DNA of 60,662 nt from Chloroflexota bacterium (GCA_016235425.1 JACRLC010000043.1:1-60662); one strand, 5' to 3'; counted from the stretch's first letter, positions 43,845-53,019 are shown. Translations and numbers: made by a program. The notes: generated by a model not told the origin, from the letters alone.

Positions 43845-44639
43845 ATGCTTGAAACAGTTTATGTGATCAATTTTCTGGGGATGATCGTTTTGCCCGTCAT
43901 CGCCGGGATCTATCTGGGACGAAAACTTAAACTTTCGTGGAAGCTCTTTCTCGCAGGCGGATTGACCTTCATCGCGTTACAAGTCATTCACGTTCCGTTA
44001 GTGCTTGCATTGACTCCCACATTTCAATCCTGGGGAATCATGGCGTATGCCGTTGTGCTTGGCCTGCTTGCCGGACTCTTCGAAGAAACCGCACGCTACA
44101 TCCTGTTCAAGTTCATTCTCAAGAAAGCAGGCACGTGGAACGAGGGTGTCTTCGTTGGGCTTGGACATGGCGGGACTGAAGCCATTATCTTCGGTATGTT
44201 AGCCGCGCTGGGTTTTGTCAATATGTTGGTATATCGCAACATTGACTTATCCACCGTGCCAGGCATCCCTGCAGATCAACTTGAATTGGCTAAACAGCAG
44301 GTTGCGGCTTATTGGTCAGCTCCTGTGTATATGGCAATACTTGGAATGGTCGAACGTATCTTCGCGATATGTTTGCACATTGCTTTGTCTGTAATGGTGC
44401 TGTATGGTCTTGTTGATAAAAAGGCTGTTTGGTTTTGGCTCGCCGTTTCATGGCACGCCATCGCGGATGCAGCCGCGGTTTATCTTGAACAACAAATCAA
44501 CATGCTGGCGCTGGAAGGGATCGTTGGACTCTTCGCGATTGTCAGTTTGATTATCGTTTTTTGGATGAAGCCGAAGTTCGCGAGCGCGGTGAATGTCGAA
44601 GTGCAGAGTCAACCCAATGAAACGGCGGCAGGTTCATAG
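43845..44639 (+). CDS. YhfC family intramembrane metalloprotease-like protein
   Basis: This 264-residue protein has about seven membrane segments. Conserved polar positions inside helices are FEETARYI (EExxR), GLGHGGTEAIIFG, CLHIALSVMV and AVSWHAIADAAAV, the signature of the YhfC/CPBP-related family of putative glutamic-type or metal-dependent intramembrane proteases. The short C-terminal tail is polar. It follows DUF4177 by 18 bases and ends the GntR-led operon. Confidence 0.88.
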   Translation: MLETVYVINFLGMIVLPVIAGIYLGRKLKLSWKLFLAGGLTFIALQVIHVPLVLALTPTFQSWGIMAYAVVLGLLAGLFEETARYILFKFILKKAGTWNEGVFVGLGHGGTEAIIFGMLAALGFVNMLVYRNIDLSTVPGIPADQLELAKQQVAAYWSAPVYMAILGMVERIFAICLHIALSVMVLYGLVDKKAVWFWLAVSWHAIADAAAVYLEQQINMLALEGIVGLFAIVSLIIVFWMKPKFASAVNVEVQSQPNETAAGS

Positions 44640-44665
44640 GTTAGAAAAGAAGCGAGAACCATTTT

Positions 44666-44679
44666 AGAACATTTGTTCT
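44666..44679. promoter_or_regulatory. Second GAAC-N4-GTTC palindrome (SOS-box-like)
   Basis: AGAACATTTGTTCT matches the spacer palindrome at 159-172 except in the central bases. It lies between the 3' ends of two convergent genes, so it is not an obvious promoter operator. Confidence 0.35.
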
Positions 44680-44686
44680 GATTTTG

Positions 44687-47077
44687 TTATTCGAATAGTG
44701 GAGTCGGGTTATCCCCGTTTTCACTGGGTTCGTCAACATTCAGGCTGGGGGAAATTTCATCCGGGAACAGATATGCCACGGCGCGGTTCTTTTGACCATC
44801 CATCACGAGATTTAGATGATGGCCGGGACGATGGTCGTCAACGGCAATCAGGCGGAGAACTTGCAATATGTGACCGTCTGTTTTAATGAAATCGAGCAGA
44901 CGATTGGGAGTGGCGTAGAAAAAGCCCTGGTTGAAGATGGTATCTTCCTCGTCGAGAAAAATGGCAAGCGGGTAGATGCGGGCTTCCATCAAATCCTGAA
45001 AAAAATGTGTGCCAAATGACGGTTCCTGCGATGCGCCTGTATCTTCACCGGCAAGTTCAATCAGTGCGCGGGCGTTATAAATGTCGCTGTATGTGACGTG
45101 AACACCGAGGTCCGGTGTGGACGTGCCCCAGCGGCCCGGACCAATGGCAATGAAGATTTCATCTTTTAACGCCGTGTTGAGCTGGCTGATGGCGCGTTCC
45201 AGCCGCGCGCGTTCGGACTGCGTTGACAGTTGGAAGTAGCCCTCGGCTGGGACAAACAGGATGTAGCGAATGTCGCGGACAATGCCCTGTGGAACCATGC
45301 GCTGGGTGAAGAAAATGATGTCTTCCGGTTGAAGTTCACGCGGCAGTTGGACTTCTTCGCTGAATTCCTGGATGTGGCTTTGGGGGCGGCATTGTAAAAG
45401 CGTGATGCGTACGTCAGGGTGCTGGGAGTATGGTTCAAGGATCTCCAGTGTGAACTCTGTATCCACAGGTGAGTCGTAATATTTTTCCAGCAATTGCAAG
45501 GCATCGCGGATATTTGATGCAAAATGGGTACGCGCCAGAAGCCCGTCAAAGGTGATGACCAGTTTTTCAGGAGAGGCCATGTTTGTAAGCATGGGAGCCA
45601 GATAGCCATCCTGCTCGATCTGGGCAATATAACGCAGGGGCGGGTAGTGCGAGTCCATTAACTCGTGAACGGGGATGGTCCTGAATTGGTTGGTCTCCAG
45701 GTCGATCACATCCACATTTTGTTGGGAATAACGTACAGTCATGCGGACATCGGATGTCGGATACAGCCGCGGGTGACTAAGCGCCACGAGGCGCGGATGA
45801 TCGTCTGCCAGCAAGTCAACAGCACGAGTGCCCAGTCCCCACACGAGACGGAGAAAACCATCCTCCTGGCGCATCTGCGGCGACCAGCGATACAGGTTGC
45901 GGCTGAAAGCAACACCGGCGGCTTGCGGAAGGTAATAACGCCCCATCTTTTCCCCTTCTACAAATTGGATGAGGATGGCAATGCGTTCATCGTAATCGGC
46001 CAGGTCTTTATGGTGACGGTAAAGCAGTGCATCCGGGTTCAGGCAACTGGCATAGACTCGCGCTATGGCATTGGTGAGGGCAAAGAGGTTTTCATCGTGA
46101 GTTCCCTGATTTGGACAGAAAATGCTCTCATATTTACCGGCGAAGGAAGTGCCAAAATTATCCTCCAGCAAACTGGAAGAGCGGACAATAAGCGGGATAT
46201 TTCCTGCCCGGGCAATGACATCTTCCAGTCGTTCGATGATCTCGGCAGGAAACTGTCCCTTTGAAAACTCGGCGCAGAGCATGGGATAGTCTGCCCGCAT
46301 CTGTTCTTCGGTCTTGTATTTCTGGTCGTTCCAGTGCATCAAACCATTGAGCGACATGAAGTTATAGAACACGTCGGAGCCAAGGTAATAGGAAACCGGA
46401 ATTTTGAAGCTTTCGCGCAATTGCGGAGGTGCGGTCTCCTTGAGAATACGCAGGGCCAGCAACATACCGGCGGCCTTGCCTCCCACTTTTCCGCCGCCGA
46501 TCTTGCGCCTGCGGATTTCCTTCAGGTCCTCCACCGTGAACCAGTGACGCGCCATTTTGATGTACTTCAATTGGTCGCTGACCATGGTACGGATAAGCAC
46601 CACCTCGATTTCCTGCAAGCGCGCCTCATACCTTTTGCGCTCCTCCGGCGGCATGGACGCGATGGTCTCCGCCTGTTCAAACAGCATATCCTGCGGGGCA
46701 AGTTCGGGATTGAACCAGACAAAATCCGTTTCGCTGGAACCGCGTTCGGCCAACATCTGGCGGACGAGTCTTTCAAACTCCGCGTAGGGCAGGTTATAGG
46801 CAAAATAGAAATCGGTCAGGAAGTCGCGCACGCGTAACAGGCGCGTTTCCCAAATGTCTGCGCTTTCTTCGGAAAACGGATCGTGCAATCCCTCGCGTTC
46901 CTGTGACTCAATCGCCTTGCGGCGCGCCTCGGCATCAAAAACAGCCTTTGTGATAATGCCGCGCGAAAACAACTCGCGCCGCATCCGCGAGCGGATTCGA
47001 CCGCTCAGGATGGGATATTGATTGAGCGCCAGAAAAATCTTCAAAATATTGTCGGTGGAAAAGTCGGGAAATGTCAT
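44687..47077 (-). CDS. PEP/pyruvate-binding domain protein without PEP-synthase catalytic domains
   Basis: This 796-residue protein has a PPDK_N-type ATP-grasp module in its central and C-terminal parts. GGKVGGKAAGMLLALRIL is the nucleotide-binding opener, then PLIVRSSSLLEDNFGTSFAGKYESIF and LVWGLGTRAVD. The N-terminal 180 residues are helical and family-specific. The swivelling phosphohistidine domain and the PEP-utilising TIM barrel are absent. The C-terminal part (GPGRWGTSTPDLGVHVTYSDI) is shared by a group of uncharacterised proteins. It may phosphorylate another partner. Monocistronic, minus strand. Confidence 0.85.
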   Translation of the reverse strand: MTFPDFSTDNILKIFLALNQYPILSGRIRSRMRRELFSRGIITKAVFDAEARRKAIESQEREGLHDPFSEESADIWETRLLRVRDFLTDFYFAYNLPYAEFERLVRQMLAERGSSETDFVWFNPELAPQDMLFEQAETIASMPPEERKRYEARLQEIEVVLIRTMVSDQLKYIKMARHWFTVEDLKEIRRRKIGGGKVGGKAAGMLLALRILKETAPPQLRESFKIPVSYYLGSDVFYNFMSLNGLMHWNDQKYKTEEQMRADYPMLCAEFSKGQFPAEIIERLEDVIARAGNIPLIVRSSSLLEDNFGTSFAGKYESIFCPNQGTHDENLFALTNAIARVYASCLNPDALLYRHHKDLADYDERIAILIQFVEGEKMGRYYLPQAAGVAFSRNLYRWSPQMRQEDGFLRLVWGLGTRAVDLLADDHPRLVALSHPRLYPTSDVRMTVRYSQQNVDVIDLETNQFRTIPVHELMDSHYPPLRYIAQIEQDGYLAPMLTNMASPEKLVITFDGLLARTHFASNIRDALQLLEKYYDSPVDTEFTLEILEPYSQHPDVRITLLQCRPQSHIQEFSEEVQLPRELQPEDIIFFTQRMVPQGIVRDIRYILFVPAEGYFQLSTQSERARLERAISQLNTALKDEIFIAIGPGRWGTSTPDLGVHVTYSDIYNARALIELAGEDTGASQEPSFGTHFFQDLMEARIYPLAIFLDEEDTIFNQGFFYATPNRLLDFIKTDGHILQVLRLIAVDDHRPGHHLNLVMDGQKNRAVAYLFPDEISPSLNVDEPSENGDNPTPLFE

Positions 47078-47164
47078 GGGTATTCTGCCAAACTTTGGAA
47101 ACGCGGAGGATTTCCAAAGTTTACCTTAAGTGACTTGAGTTTAGAGTTCGTCAAAAAACCTGCC

Positions 47165-47302
47165 GCGAACCCTTCGACAAGCTCACCTGTGCCTGCTTAT
47201 CCTGGCGATTGTCCAGGGCGCATGGTGCAGGCAGGACAGGTTTCGCTAATCTGCGCTGATTGTATAAAAACAGCGAAAATCCGTGCAATTCGCGGCAAAA
47301 CT
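47165..47302. repeat. Composite spacer repeat with nested CCTGTGCCTGC element
   Basis: CCTTCGACAAGCTC (about 47171-47184) and ACAGGTTTCGCTAAT (from 47235) are the two halves of a word that is continuous at 35709-35737. A 51-nt palindromic insert CACCTGTGCCTGC...GGTGCAGGCAGG (47184-47234) splits them. Downstream ATCCGTGCAATTCGCGGCAAAA matches the interior of the MITE-like elements. It fills most of the 335-base gap between dnaN and the PEP-binding gene. Confidence 0.7.
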
Positions 47303-47323
47303 GATGCACGTCAATAAAGAAAA

Positions 47324-47353
47324 TTCCGCCAGGCGGTCATCTGCCTGACGGAA
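47324..47353 (-). terminator. Terminator after dnaN
   Basis: TTCCGCCAGGC (47324-47334) pairs with GCCTGACGGAA (47343-47353), one wobble pair. On the minus strand it is followed by TTTTCTTTATT, fitting an intrinsic terminator for dnaN, which ends 60 bases upstream. Confidence 0.8.
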
Positions 47354-47412
47354 CGAATTCACCGTTCAACTCACCCGCGCATCTCACATCACGGAACACG
47401 CTGCACGTTACA

Positions 47413-48546
47413 TCACCCCAAATGCATCGGCATAATCACATGCAGGAAATTATCGTCGCCCACTGGGCGGACAACACCCGGCGCATTGGCCGCCGACGTT
47501 TCCAGCGCGACGTTGGGCGTCCTGATTACTTCGAGTGCCTCACGCAAAAACTTTACGTTGAAAGCAATCAGCACACTACCGCCATCCACCGTGGCTTCGA
47601 CGATGGTTTCGTTCTTGCCCGTCTCTTCGGATGTGGCGGAGATTTCCACTTCACCCGGTTGCATCTCGCCTTTAGATTGTTTGATGTCGAGCCGCGCCAC
47701 GTTCGATCCTTCGCGGGCAAAAATTTCAGCCTGCTTGCACGCCTTGAGCAATGACGCAGTGGAGACCAGCGTCCGCGATTTGTAACTGCGCGGGATGATC
47801 TGCTGGTAATCGGGGAACGTGCCGTCAATCAACTGCGAGACCACTTCCACATCTTTCACGCGAAACAAAACCTGTCCGCGATTCTTTGGCACCACCATGT
47901 AAATCGCTTCTTCGCCATCCGTGGAAACACGCGCCAACTCATTCAGCGCGCGCGCAGGAATAATCACGCTCAACGGCTGTTGCGCGGGGTTGGACAACAG
48001 GGCCTTGCGAACCGACAAACGGAAACCATCCGCCGCGGCCATCGTCACCTTGTCTTTATCAACACTCAACAACACGCCCATCAGCACGGGCCGGGCTTCG
48101 TCGGTTGAAGCCGCAAACGCCACCTGCTGGATCATCTCTTTGAAATCCACCACATTCAACTGGATCGCGCCCTCCATCTCAGGCACGGGCAAGGGCGGGA
48201 ACTCCTGCGCGTCAATGCATTTGATATCGTTGTTCGACGTGCCGCCCTTCACATGCAGGCTCTGCGACTTCACGTCGAGAGTCAACTGCACCTGATCACT
48301 TGGCAGGGCATTGATCAAATCGCCAAACGTGCGCGCCGGCACGGTGGTAGATCCGTCCTCGTCAATGCGCGCCGCGATCCAGCACGTGATGCCCAATTCC
48401 AGGTTTGTCGCGGAAAGGCGCAGGCGTCCTTCATCCGTCGCGATCAGGATGTTCGACAAAACGGGAAGCGTGCTTCGCGGCGACACCGCGCGCGAAACAA
48501 TACTCAAGCCGCGTGCAAGATTTTCTTGTAAGACGGTCACTTTCAT
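47413..48546 (-). CDS. dnaN: DNA polymerase III beta sliding clamp
   Basis: This 377-residue protein has three clamp domains: MKVTVLQENLARGLSIVSRAVSPRSTLPVLSNILI, then FKEMIQQVAFAASTDEARPVLMGVLLSV with AAADGFRLSVRK, and the end VIMPMHLG (usually MPMRL). It forms the dimeric ring that tethers polymerase III. dnaN is normally next to dnaA near the origin; here no dnaA or recF adjoins and no DnaA-box cluster is seen. A parS-like site lies 4.6 kb away. Confidence 0.96.
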   Translation of the reverse strand: MKVTVLQENLARGLSIVSRAVSPRSTLPVLSNILIATDEGRLRLSATNLELGITCWIAARIDEDGSTTVPARTFGDLINALPSDQVQLTLDVKSQSLHVKGGTSNNDIKCIDAQEFPPLPVPEMEGAIQLNVVDFKEMIQQVAFAASTDEARPVLMGVLLSVDKDKVTMAAADGFRLSVRKALLSNPAQQPLSVIIPARALNELARVSTDGEEAIYMVVPKNRGQVLFRVKDVEVVSQLIDGTFPDYQQIIPRSYKSRTLVSTASLLKACKQAEIFAREGSNVARLDIKQSKGEMQPGEVEISATSEETGKNETIVEATVDGGSVLIAFNVKFLREALEVIRTPNVALETSAANAPGVVRPVGDDNFLHVIMPMHLG

Positions 48547-48588
48547 AATTTGACCCTCGATGTGAAATGAATTTCTCGGAGTATATCA

Positions 48589-50505
48589 TTAAAAATTAAC
48601 CACCAATGACACGCCCAACATCAGCAAAGCGAGCAACAACTGCAACGCGAACAATGCCGCAAAAACATACGCCACGATTGTCCACGCCGAAGTCTTCTTT
48701 GCGGACTGCGGGCGGACTTCCTGCCCCTCAGCCAACGCCCGCGCCGACAGAGCCGTCTGCCCGAAATCATTTAACCAATAAACGCCCGCCGCTTCATCCG
48801 GGACGATGAGCCTGCTTCCGTTAAATGAGCGCATCCACCCCTCAAGCGACGCGGGCGGATTCACCACCAGCGATCCTGGCAGGATCACCGCGTTGGCTTT
48901 CACGTCCGCGGGAAGCTCATTGAACGCGTTGACCACCGTCACCGGCACTTTCGGCGCGTGCCTCCCAAACGCGGCTTTGACAGAATTCCCAAACCTGCCA
49001 TCGGTTGAGTCAAGGACAAGCACCGTGTATTCCGATTGCTTCGCTTCCAACATATCCACGCGCGAGGCGGCATCCTTTCGCAACGCGGTGAGATGATACA
49101 GAAGCAGAACCACAAACAACACGAAGAACTGCAATGAGTTCAACACCGAGTTAACGAAATTACCGATGGTGCTTCCACCCAACGCGGCATTAATCAACGT
49201 GAAGACCAGCGTCACCGCGGCAGCCATCCCGCCAATGACCGAAGCGAACAGCACCAGATACAAATACGTCTTGCGGACAATCGAGCGCCGCGCGTGATCG
49301 CCAGTGTTTCCTTCGGTCAGTGCTTCGTCTTGCATCGGACGCCACGTCATCAGCCAGAGCGGAAGACCAACCGCAATGGTCGCAATGGAACCGGCGAGCC
49401 GCTCACTAAAACCGTACTCCCCAAGCATGGACTGGCCTGTGAGGATGTCAATGATGAGCCGCACAAGCATGGTTGTGCCGACGAAAGAGGCAGTGAGTCC
49501 GATCGCAGAGAGGATGTAAAAGTACAACCGCTTCTTGCCTGCGCGGCGCGGCGCGAGTTCTTCGTAGCCAATCTGTTGGTTCAACCAATAACCGTAATAT
49601 GCCCAGATCACGGCAAGCGGCACGCCAATGGAAATCGGGCCGCCTGCTTTTTGAATGAACTCGGCAGTTGCCGCGCCTTCACCGATCAATTGATCGAGAA
49701 TCAGAAAAATGAGATTCCCAGCCGCGGTCAGCACAGTAATGACGCCGCTCAACGAAAGCAGGTAGAGAATGCCGAGGCGTAGATTCGACTCTTTTTCCGC
49801 GGGATCAGCTAAAGCATCCTGAACGACGCGCCAGGTGTAGAACCAGATTGGCGTCCCAATCATGAGCAGGGCAATCGCGTTGATGGCGGTCTCGCGCCCA
49901 AGTCCTCCCAACACATTTACAGTCATGGCAAAGACGTAGCGGATCGCCTGTTGCGCGCCGAAGATGACAATCAGCAAACTGTACAACATCCAGACAAAAC
50001 GATACAGGCGTCGGATTTCGGTGAAGTTTTCCTTTTCGGCGAGCGTCTTCCATTCACCGCGCAGGACATTCATAAAATAGTAAGCCACCACGCCATTGAT
50101 GACGATGGCGATGAGATTATCCACCCAGGTCTGAGTCCCGCCGATGACCGCGCGGGAAACAGCAAGCGCCGCGCCGGAAAGAAACGTGCGGTTGATGAAA
50201 GCCAGCAGGTTTTGAATGACAGGGATCAGCGTGGCAAGCAGAACACCGTAAAGAAAAACCGCGCGCAGACTCGCGGCTTTCTCCTCCTCTTCGCGAACCG
50301 CGGCGCGCTGACTCCACAACCAGTGAAACAAAAATATCGGCACGCCTACAAGCACGAGCGAAATGGCCCGCGCCAATGCCTGTGCGCTATCCGTGACAAC
50401 ATCGGGATTAAAGATGGAGCGGAGCAGACCGATCACACCCCACACGACCACTTCAAGGCTGATGAAGGCAACGGCATAAAAATAAAGACGACGGATGGTT
50501 TTCAT
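48589..50505 (-). CDS. Membrane protein with four DUF5671-like repeats
   Basis: This 638-residue protein is built of four similar units of about 120-140 residues. Each opens with a [RK]-x-x-YxY/F-aromatic block (RRLYFYAVAFISLEVV, RRLYRFVWMLYSLLIV, KRLYFYILSAIGLTAS, RKTYLYLVLFASVIGG) and has three or so helices, together about twelve. A soluble region (about 455-600) follows with VLVLDSTDGRFGNSVKAAFGRHAPKVPVTVV, and a final membrane helix. Function unknown; the repeats suggest internal duplication. It is common in Anaerolineae-like genomes (recalled, not checked). Confidence 0.82.
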   Translation of the reverse strand: MKTIRRLYFYAVAFISLEVVVWGVIGLLRSIFNPDVVTDSAQALARAISLVLVGVPIFLFHWLWSQRAAVREEEEKAASLRAVFLYGVLLATLIPVIQNLLAFINRTFLSGAALAVSRAVIGGTQTWVDNLIAIVINGVVAYYFMNVLRGEWKTLAEKENFTEIRRLYRFVWMLYSLLIVIFGAQQAIRYVFAMTVNVLGGLGRETAINAIALLMIGTPIWFYTWRVVQDALADPAEKESNLRLGILYLLSLSGVITVLTAAGNLIFLILDQLIGEGAATAEFIQKAGGPISIGVPLAVIWAYYGYWLNQQIGYEELAPRRAGKKRLYFYILSAIGLTASFVGTTMLVRLIIDILTGQSMLGEYGFSERLAGSIATIAVGLPLWLMTWRPMQDEALTEGNTGDHARRSIVRKTYLYLVLFASVIGGMAAAVTLVFTLINAALGGSTIGNFVNSVLNSLQFFVLFVVLLLYHLTALRKDAASRVDMLEAKQSEYTVLVLDSTDGRFGNSVKAAFGRHAPKVPVTVVNAFNELPADVKANAVILPGSLVVNPPASLEGWMRSFNGSRLIVPDEAAGVYWLNDFGQTALSARALAEGQEVRPQSAKKTSAWTIVAYVFAALFALQLLLALLMLGVSLVVNF

Positions 50506-50519
50506 AGTTTATTCTCCAA

Positions 50520-50600
50520 CGCGCCCTCATCCCCAGCCCTTCCCCAAAAAGGGGGAAGGGAGTCCCCTCTCCCTTCGGGAGAGGGCTAGGGTGAGGGTAA
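50520..50600. repeat. GC-rich palindromic spacer repeat (CCCTCATCCCCAGCCCTTCCCC type)
   Basis: Two nested hairpins: CCCTTCCCC-aaaaa-GGGGGAAGGG and CCCCTCTCCC-ttc-GGGAGAGGG, flanked by GCCCTCATCCCCAGCC and GGCTAGGGTGAGGG. This word pair is dispersed in many unrelated bacterial genomes. Here it separates two minus-strand genes. Confidence 0.7.
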
Positions 50601-51077
50601 TTACGGCTTGAACGGTTCCTGGTACCAGTTGTACCCCCAAAGATACCCTGTGGGCATGGCGGAAATTTTCCAATCGCCGTCCTGTTTCACCAGCAAAGCG
50701 CGGTCGGTGTTTTGGTAGCCATTGGAGAATGGGTCGCTCGGTGAATAAACCAGGGTCAACTCCACAAAGGCTTCATCGTCGTTGATGTCTGCCGTTCCCA
50801 CGTCCACGCCTACATTGCCCGGATTCACTTCGCCGTTAAAGAAGGATTGGCGGAATTGCTCGTAAGTCGGTTTGTTCTTGAGGTCGGCAAGATAACCGTA
50901 GGCCTTTTCGTAATCCTTGTTGACCACAGCCAGCACGTAGTTGTAAGCCACGCCTTCGGGTGTATCCTCGGCAAGGTAATCGCGCTTGTCCTGCCGGGTG
51001 AAAAAGAGCGCAAGGGCCAGCACAACCAGAACACCGATGCCAATGAGAATGCCGGTGAGAAAACGGTCCTGTTTCAT
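50601..51077 (-). CDS. Membrane-anchored small protein of unknown function
   Basis: This 158-residue protein has an N-terminal membrane anchor (about 8-28, GILIGIGVLVVLALALFF). An NTF2/DUF4878-like outer domain follows: DTPEGVAYNYVLAVVNKDYEKAYGYLAD, then strands ending in VKQDGDWKIS. Domains of this shape often bind lipids or other envelope proteins. Start MKQDRFLTG has GGAGGTG seven bases upstream. It is divergent from pepF. Confidence 0.78.
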   Translation of the reverse strand: MKQDRFLTGILIGIGVLVVLALALFFTRQDKRDYLAEDTPEGVAYNYVLAVVNKDYEKAYGYLADLKNKPTYEQFRQSFFNGEVNPGNVGVDVGTADINDDEAFVELTLVYSPSDPFSNGYQNTDRALLVKQDGDWKISAMPTGYLWGYNWYQEPFKP

Positions 51078-51179
51078 AAAAACACCTCCGAGGTATGTTG
51101 TCATTGTATTGTTTTTATGATTTAAAGGCAAGCAAGACCGTTTGGTATACTTGCCCCATCTCACTTTCAGGAGAAACCC

Positions 51180-52982
51180 ATGACCATTTCTGCCCCCCGC
51201 TGGGATCTGACCAACGTCTATCCCTCGCTTGAATCAAAGGAATTCAAAGCCGCCGTCGAAGATTACAAGAAACAGGTCGCGGCCTTCGAGAAATTCTTCA
51301 AGAACAAACTCAACAAAGCGGATGCGAAGACTCCCGTCAAGGAACTGGCCGTTTTGGTCGGCGGCGCGATTGACCGCATGAACAAGATCCAGACACTCTC
51401 CGCCACCATCGTCCCCTTCATCTATTCATATTTCACCACCAACTCGCGCGATAAACTCGCCGCAAAGACACTGTCCGAATTTGAGCAGGCCAGCCTGCCG
51501 ATGGATAAACTCATGACCCAGTTCAAGGCGTGGCTTGGCAAAATCGCCGACAAACTCGATAAGGTCGTTGCCTTGAACAAATCCGCCGCGGCGCATGCCT
51601 TCATGCTCAAGGAGGCCGCCGAGCAGAGCAAATACCTGATGAGCAATGAACTGGAGGGCCTGGCCGCGGAAATGTCATTGAGCGGCGGGAACGCCTTCGG
51701 TAAATTGCAGGGCACTGCCGTTTCACAGATGTCGGTGGAGTTTGAACTCGATGGCAAGGTCGAAAAGATGCCGATGCCCGCGTTGATCAACCTGCGCTCA
51801 CACCCCGACGAAGCGACACGCCGCCGCGGCTACGAAGCCGAGAACAAAGCCTGGGATGAGGCAAAAGAGACTTTGGCGGCGTGCATGAACGGGGTCAAGG
51901 GGGAGGCGATTACGTTGAATAAACGCCGCGGCCGGAAGGACGCGGTCCATTCCTCGATTGAGGCGGCGCGCATAGATCGCAAGACTCTCGAAGCCATGCT
52001 AGAAGCGATGGAAGGCTCCTTCCCGATGTTCCGCAAGTATTTCAAAGCCAAGGCAAAGAAGATCGGCAAGGAAAAACTTGCGTGGTGGGATATCTTCGCC
52101 CCGCTCGGCAAAACGGACAAGGTCTATTCGTTTGAGGAAGCGCGCGATTTTATCCTCGACAACTTCGGCAAGTTTTCGCCCGGTCTTGCGGCCTTTGCCA
52201 AACGCGCCTTCGACAATAACTGGATTGATGCCGAACAGCGCGACGGCAAACGCGGCGGCGCGTTCTGCATGGAAGTGCAGGGCGTGAAGGAAAGCCGCAT
52301 CCTTTCAAACTTCGACGGTTCGTTCGACCAGGTCAGCACGCTGTCACACGAGCTGGGACATGCCTTCCATAACGAGTGTGCTTATCAGGCAAAGAAGACC
52401 GTCCTGCAGCAACTCACGCCAATGACCCTGGCCGAAACCGCATCCACGATGTGCGAAACCATCGTGACCGAAGCCGTGCTTGCCACAACCAAAGATCCGC
52501 AGGAGGAATTGGCCGTGCTCGAAGCGCAGATCCAGGGCGCATCCCAGGTGACGGTGGACATTTACTCGCGCTACCTGTTCGAGAAGGAAGTCTTTGAGCG
52601 CCGCGAAAAATCCGAACTTTCCGCCGATGACCTGAACGAGATCATGGAACGCGCGCAAAAGGCCGCCTATGGCGACGGTCTCGACGAACGCTATCTCCAG
52701 AAATTCATGTGGACGTGGAAACCGCATTACTATTCGCCCGGTCTTTCCTTCTATAACTATCCGTACGCGTTTGGCCTGTTGTTCGCAACCGGCCTTTATG
52801 CCATCTACCAGCAACGCGGTGCGGACTTTGTGCAGGATTACAAGAACCTGCTCGCGTCCACCGGCGAAGCCACCGCGGCTAATCTCGCCAAACGCTTCGG
52901 CATTGACATCCGCAAGCGCAAATTCTGGGATGACAGTCTCGCCATTATCGGTAAACGCGTGGATCGCTTCTGCGAAATCTAG
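51180..52982 (+). CDS. pepF: M3 family oligoendopeptidase F
   Basis: This 600-residue cytosolic zinc peptidase has the active site LSHELGHAFHNE, i.e. H390-E391-x2-H394, with the third zinc ligand Glu in the downstream AETAST helix. The helical N-terminal half shapes a narrow channel for short peptides. FYNYPYAFGLLFATGLYAIY near the end is typical of the pepF clade. Single gene; a hairpin follows the stop. Confidence 0.95.
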   Translation: MTISAPRWDLTNVYPSLESKEFKAAVEDYKKQVAAFEKFFKNKLNKADAKTPVKELAVLVGGAIDRMNKIQTLSATIVPFIYSYFTTNSRDKLAAKTLSEFEQASLPMDKLMTQFKAWLGKIADKLDKVVALNKSAAAHAFMLKEAAEQSKYLMSNELEGLAAEMSLSGGNAFGKLQGTAVSQMSVEFELDGKVEKMPMPALINLRSHPDEATRRRGYEAENKAWDEAKETLAACMNGVKGEAITLNKRRGRKDAVHSSIEAARIDRKTLEAMLEAMEGSFPMFRKYFKAKAKKIGKEKLAWWDIFAPLGKTDKVYSFEEARDFILDNFGKFSPGLAAFAKRAFDNNWIDAEQRDGKRGGAFCMEVQGVKESRILSNFDGSFDQVSTLSHELGHAFHNECAYQAKKTVLQQLTPMTLAETASTMCETIVTEAVLATTKDPQEELAVLEAQIQGASQVTVDIYSRYLFEKEVFERREKSELSADDLNEIMERAQKAAYGDGLDERYLQKFMWTWKPHYYSPGLSFYNYPYAFGLLFATGLYAIYQQRGADFVQDYKNLLASTGEATAANLAKRFGIDIRKRKFWDDSLAIIGKRVDRFCEI

Positions 52983-52994
52983 CTGAACAGAAGC

Positions 52995-53019
52995 GACTGG
53001 CACCTCAGAGGTGACAGTC
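52995..53019. terminator. Hairpin after pepF
   Basis: GACTGGCACCTC / GAGGTGACAGTC (one mismatch) form a 12-bp stem just after the pepF stop, without a T-run. The sequence is related to the hairpin at 57956-57982 (TGACAGTCATC). Confidence 0.5.

Noticed and set aside
47413-48600. Origin of replication beside dnaN
   Set aside because: No dnaA neighbour, no AT-rich unwinding region and no DnaA-box cluster; isolated TTATCCAC-type words lie at 33126 and in the gatB gene (56741), consistent with chance.
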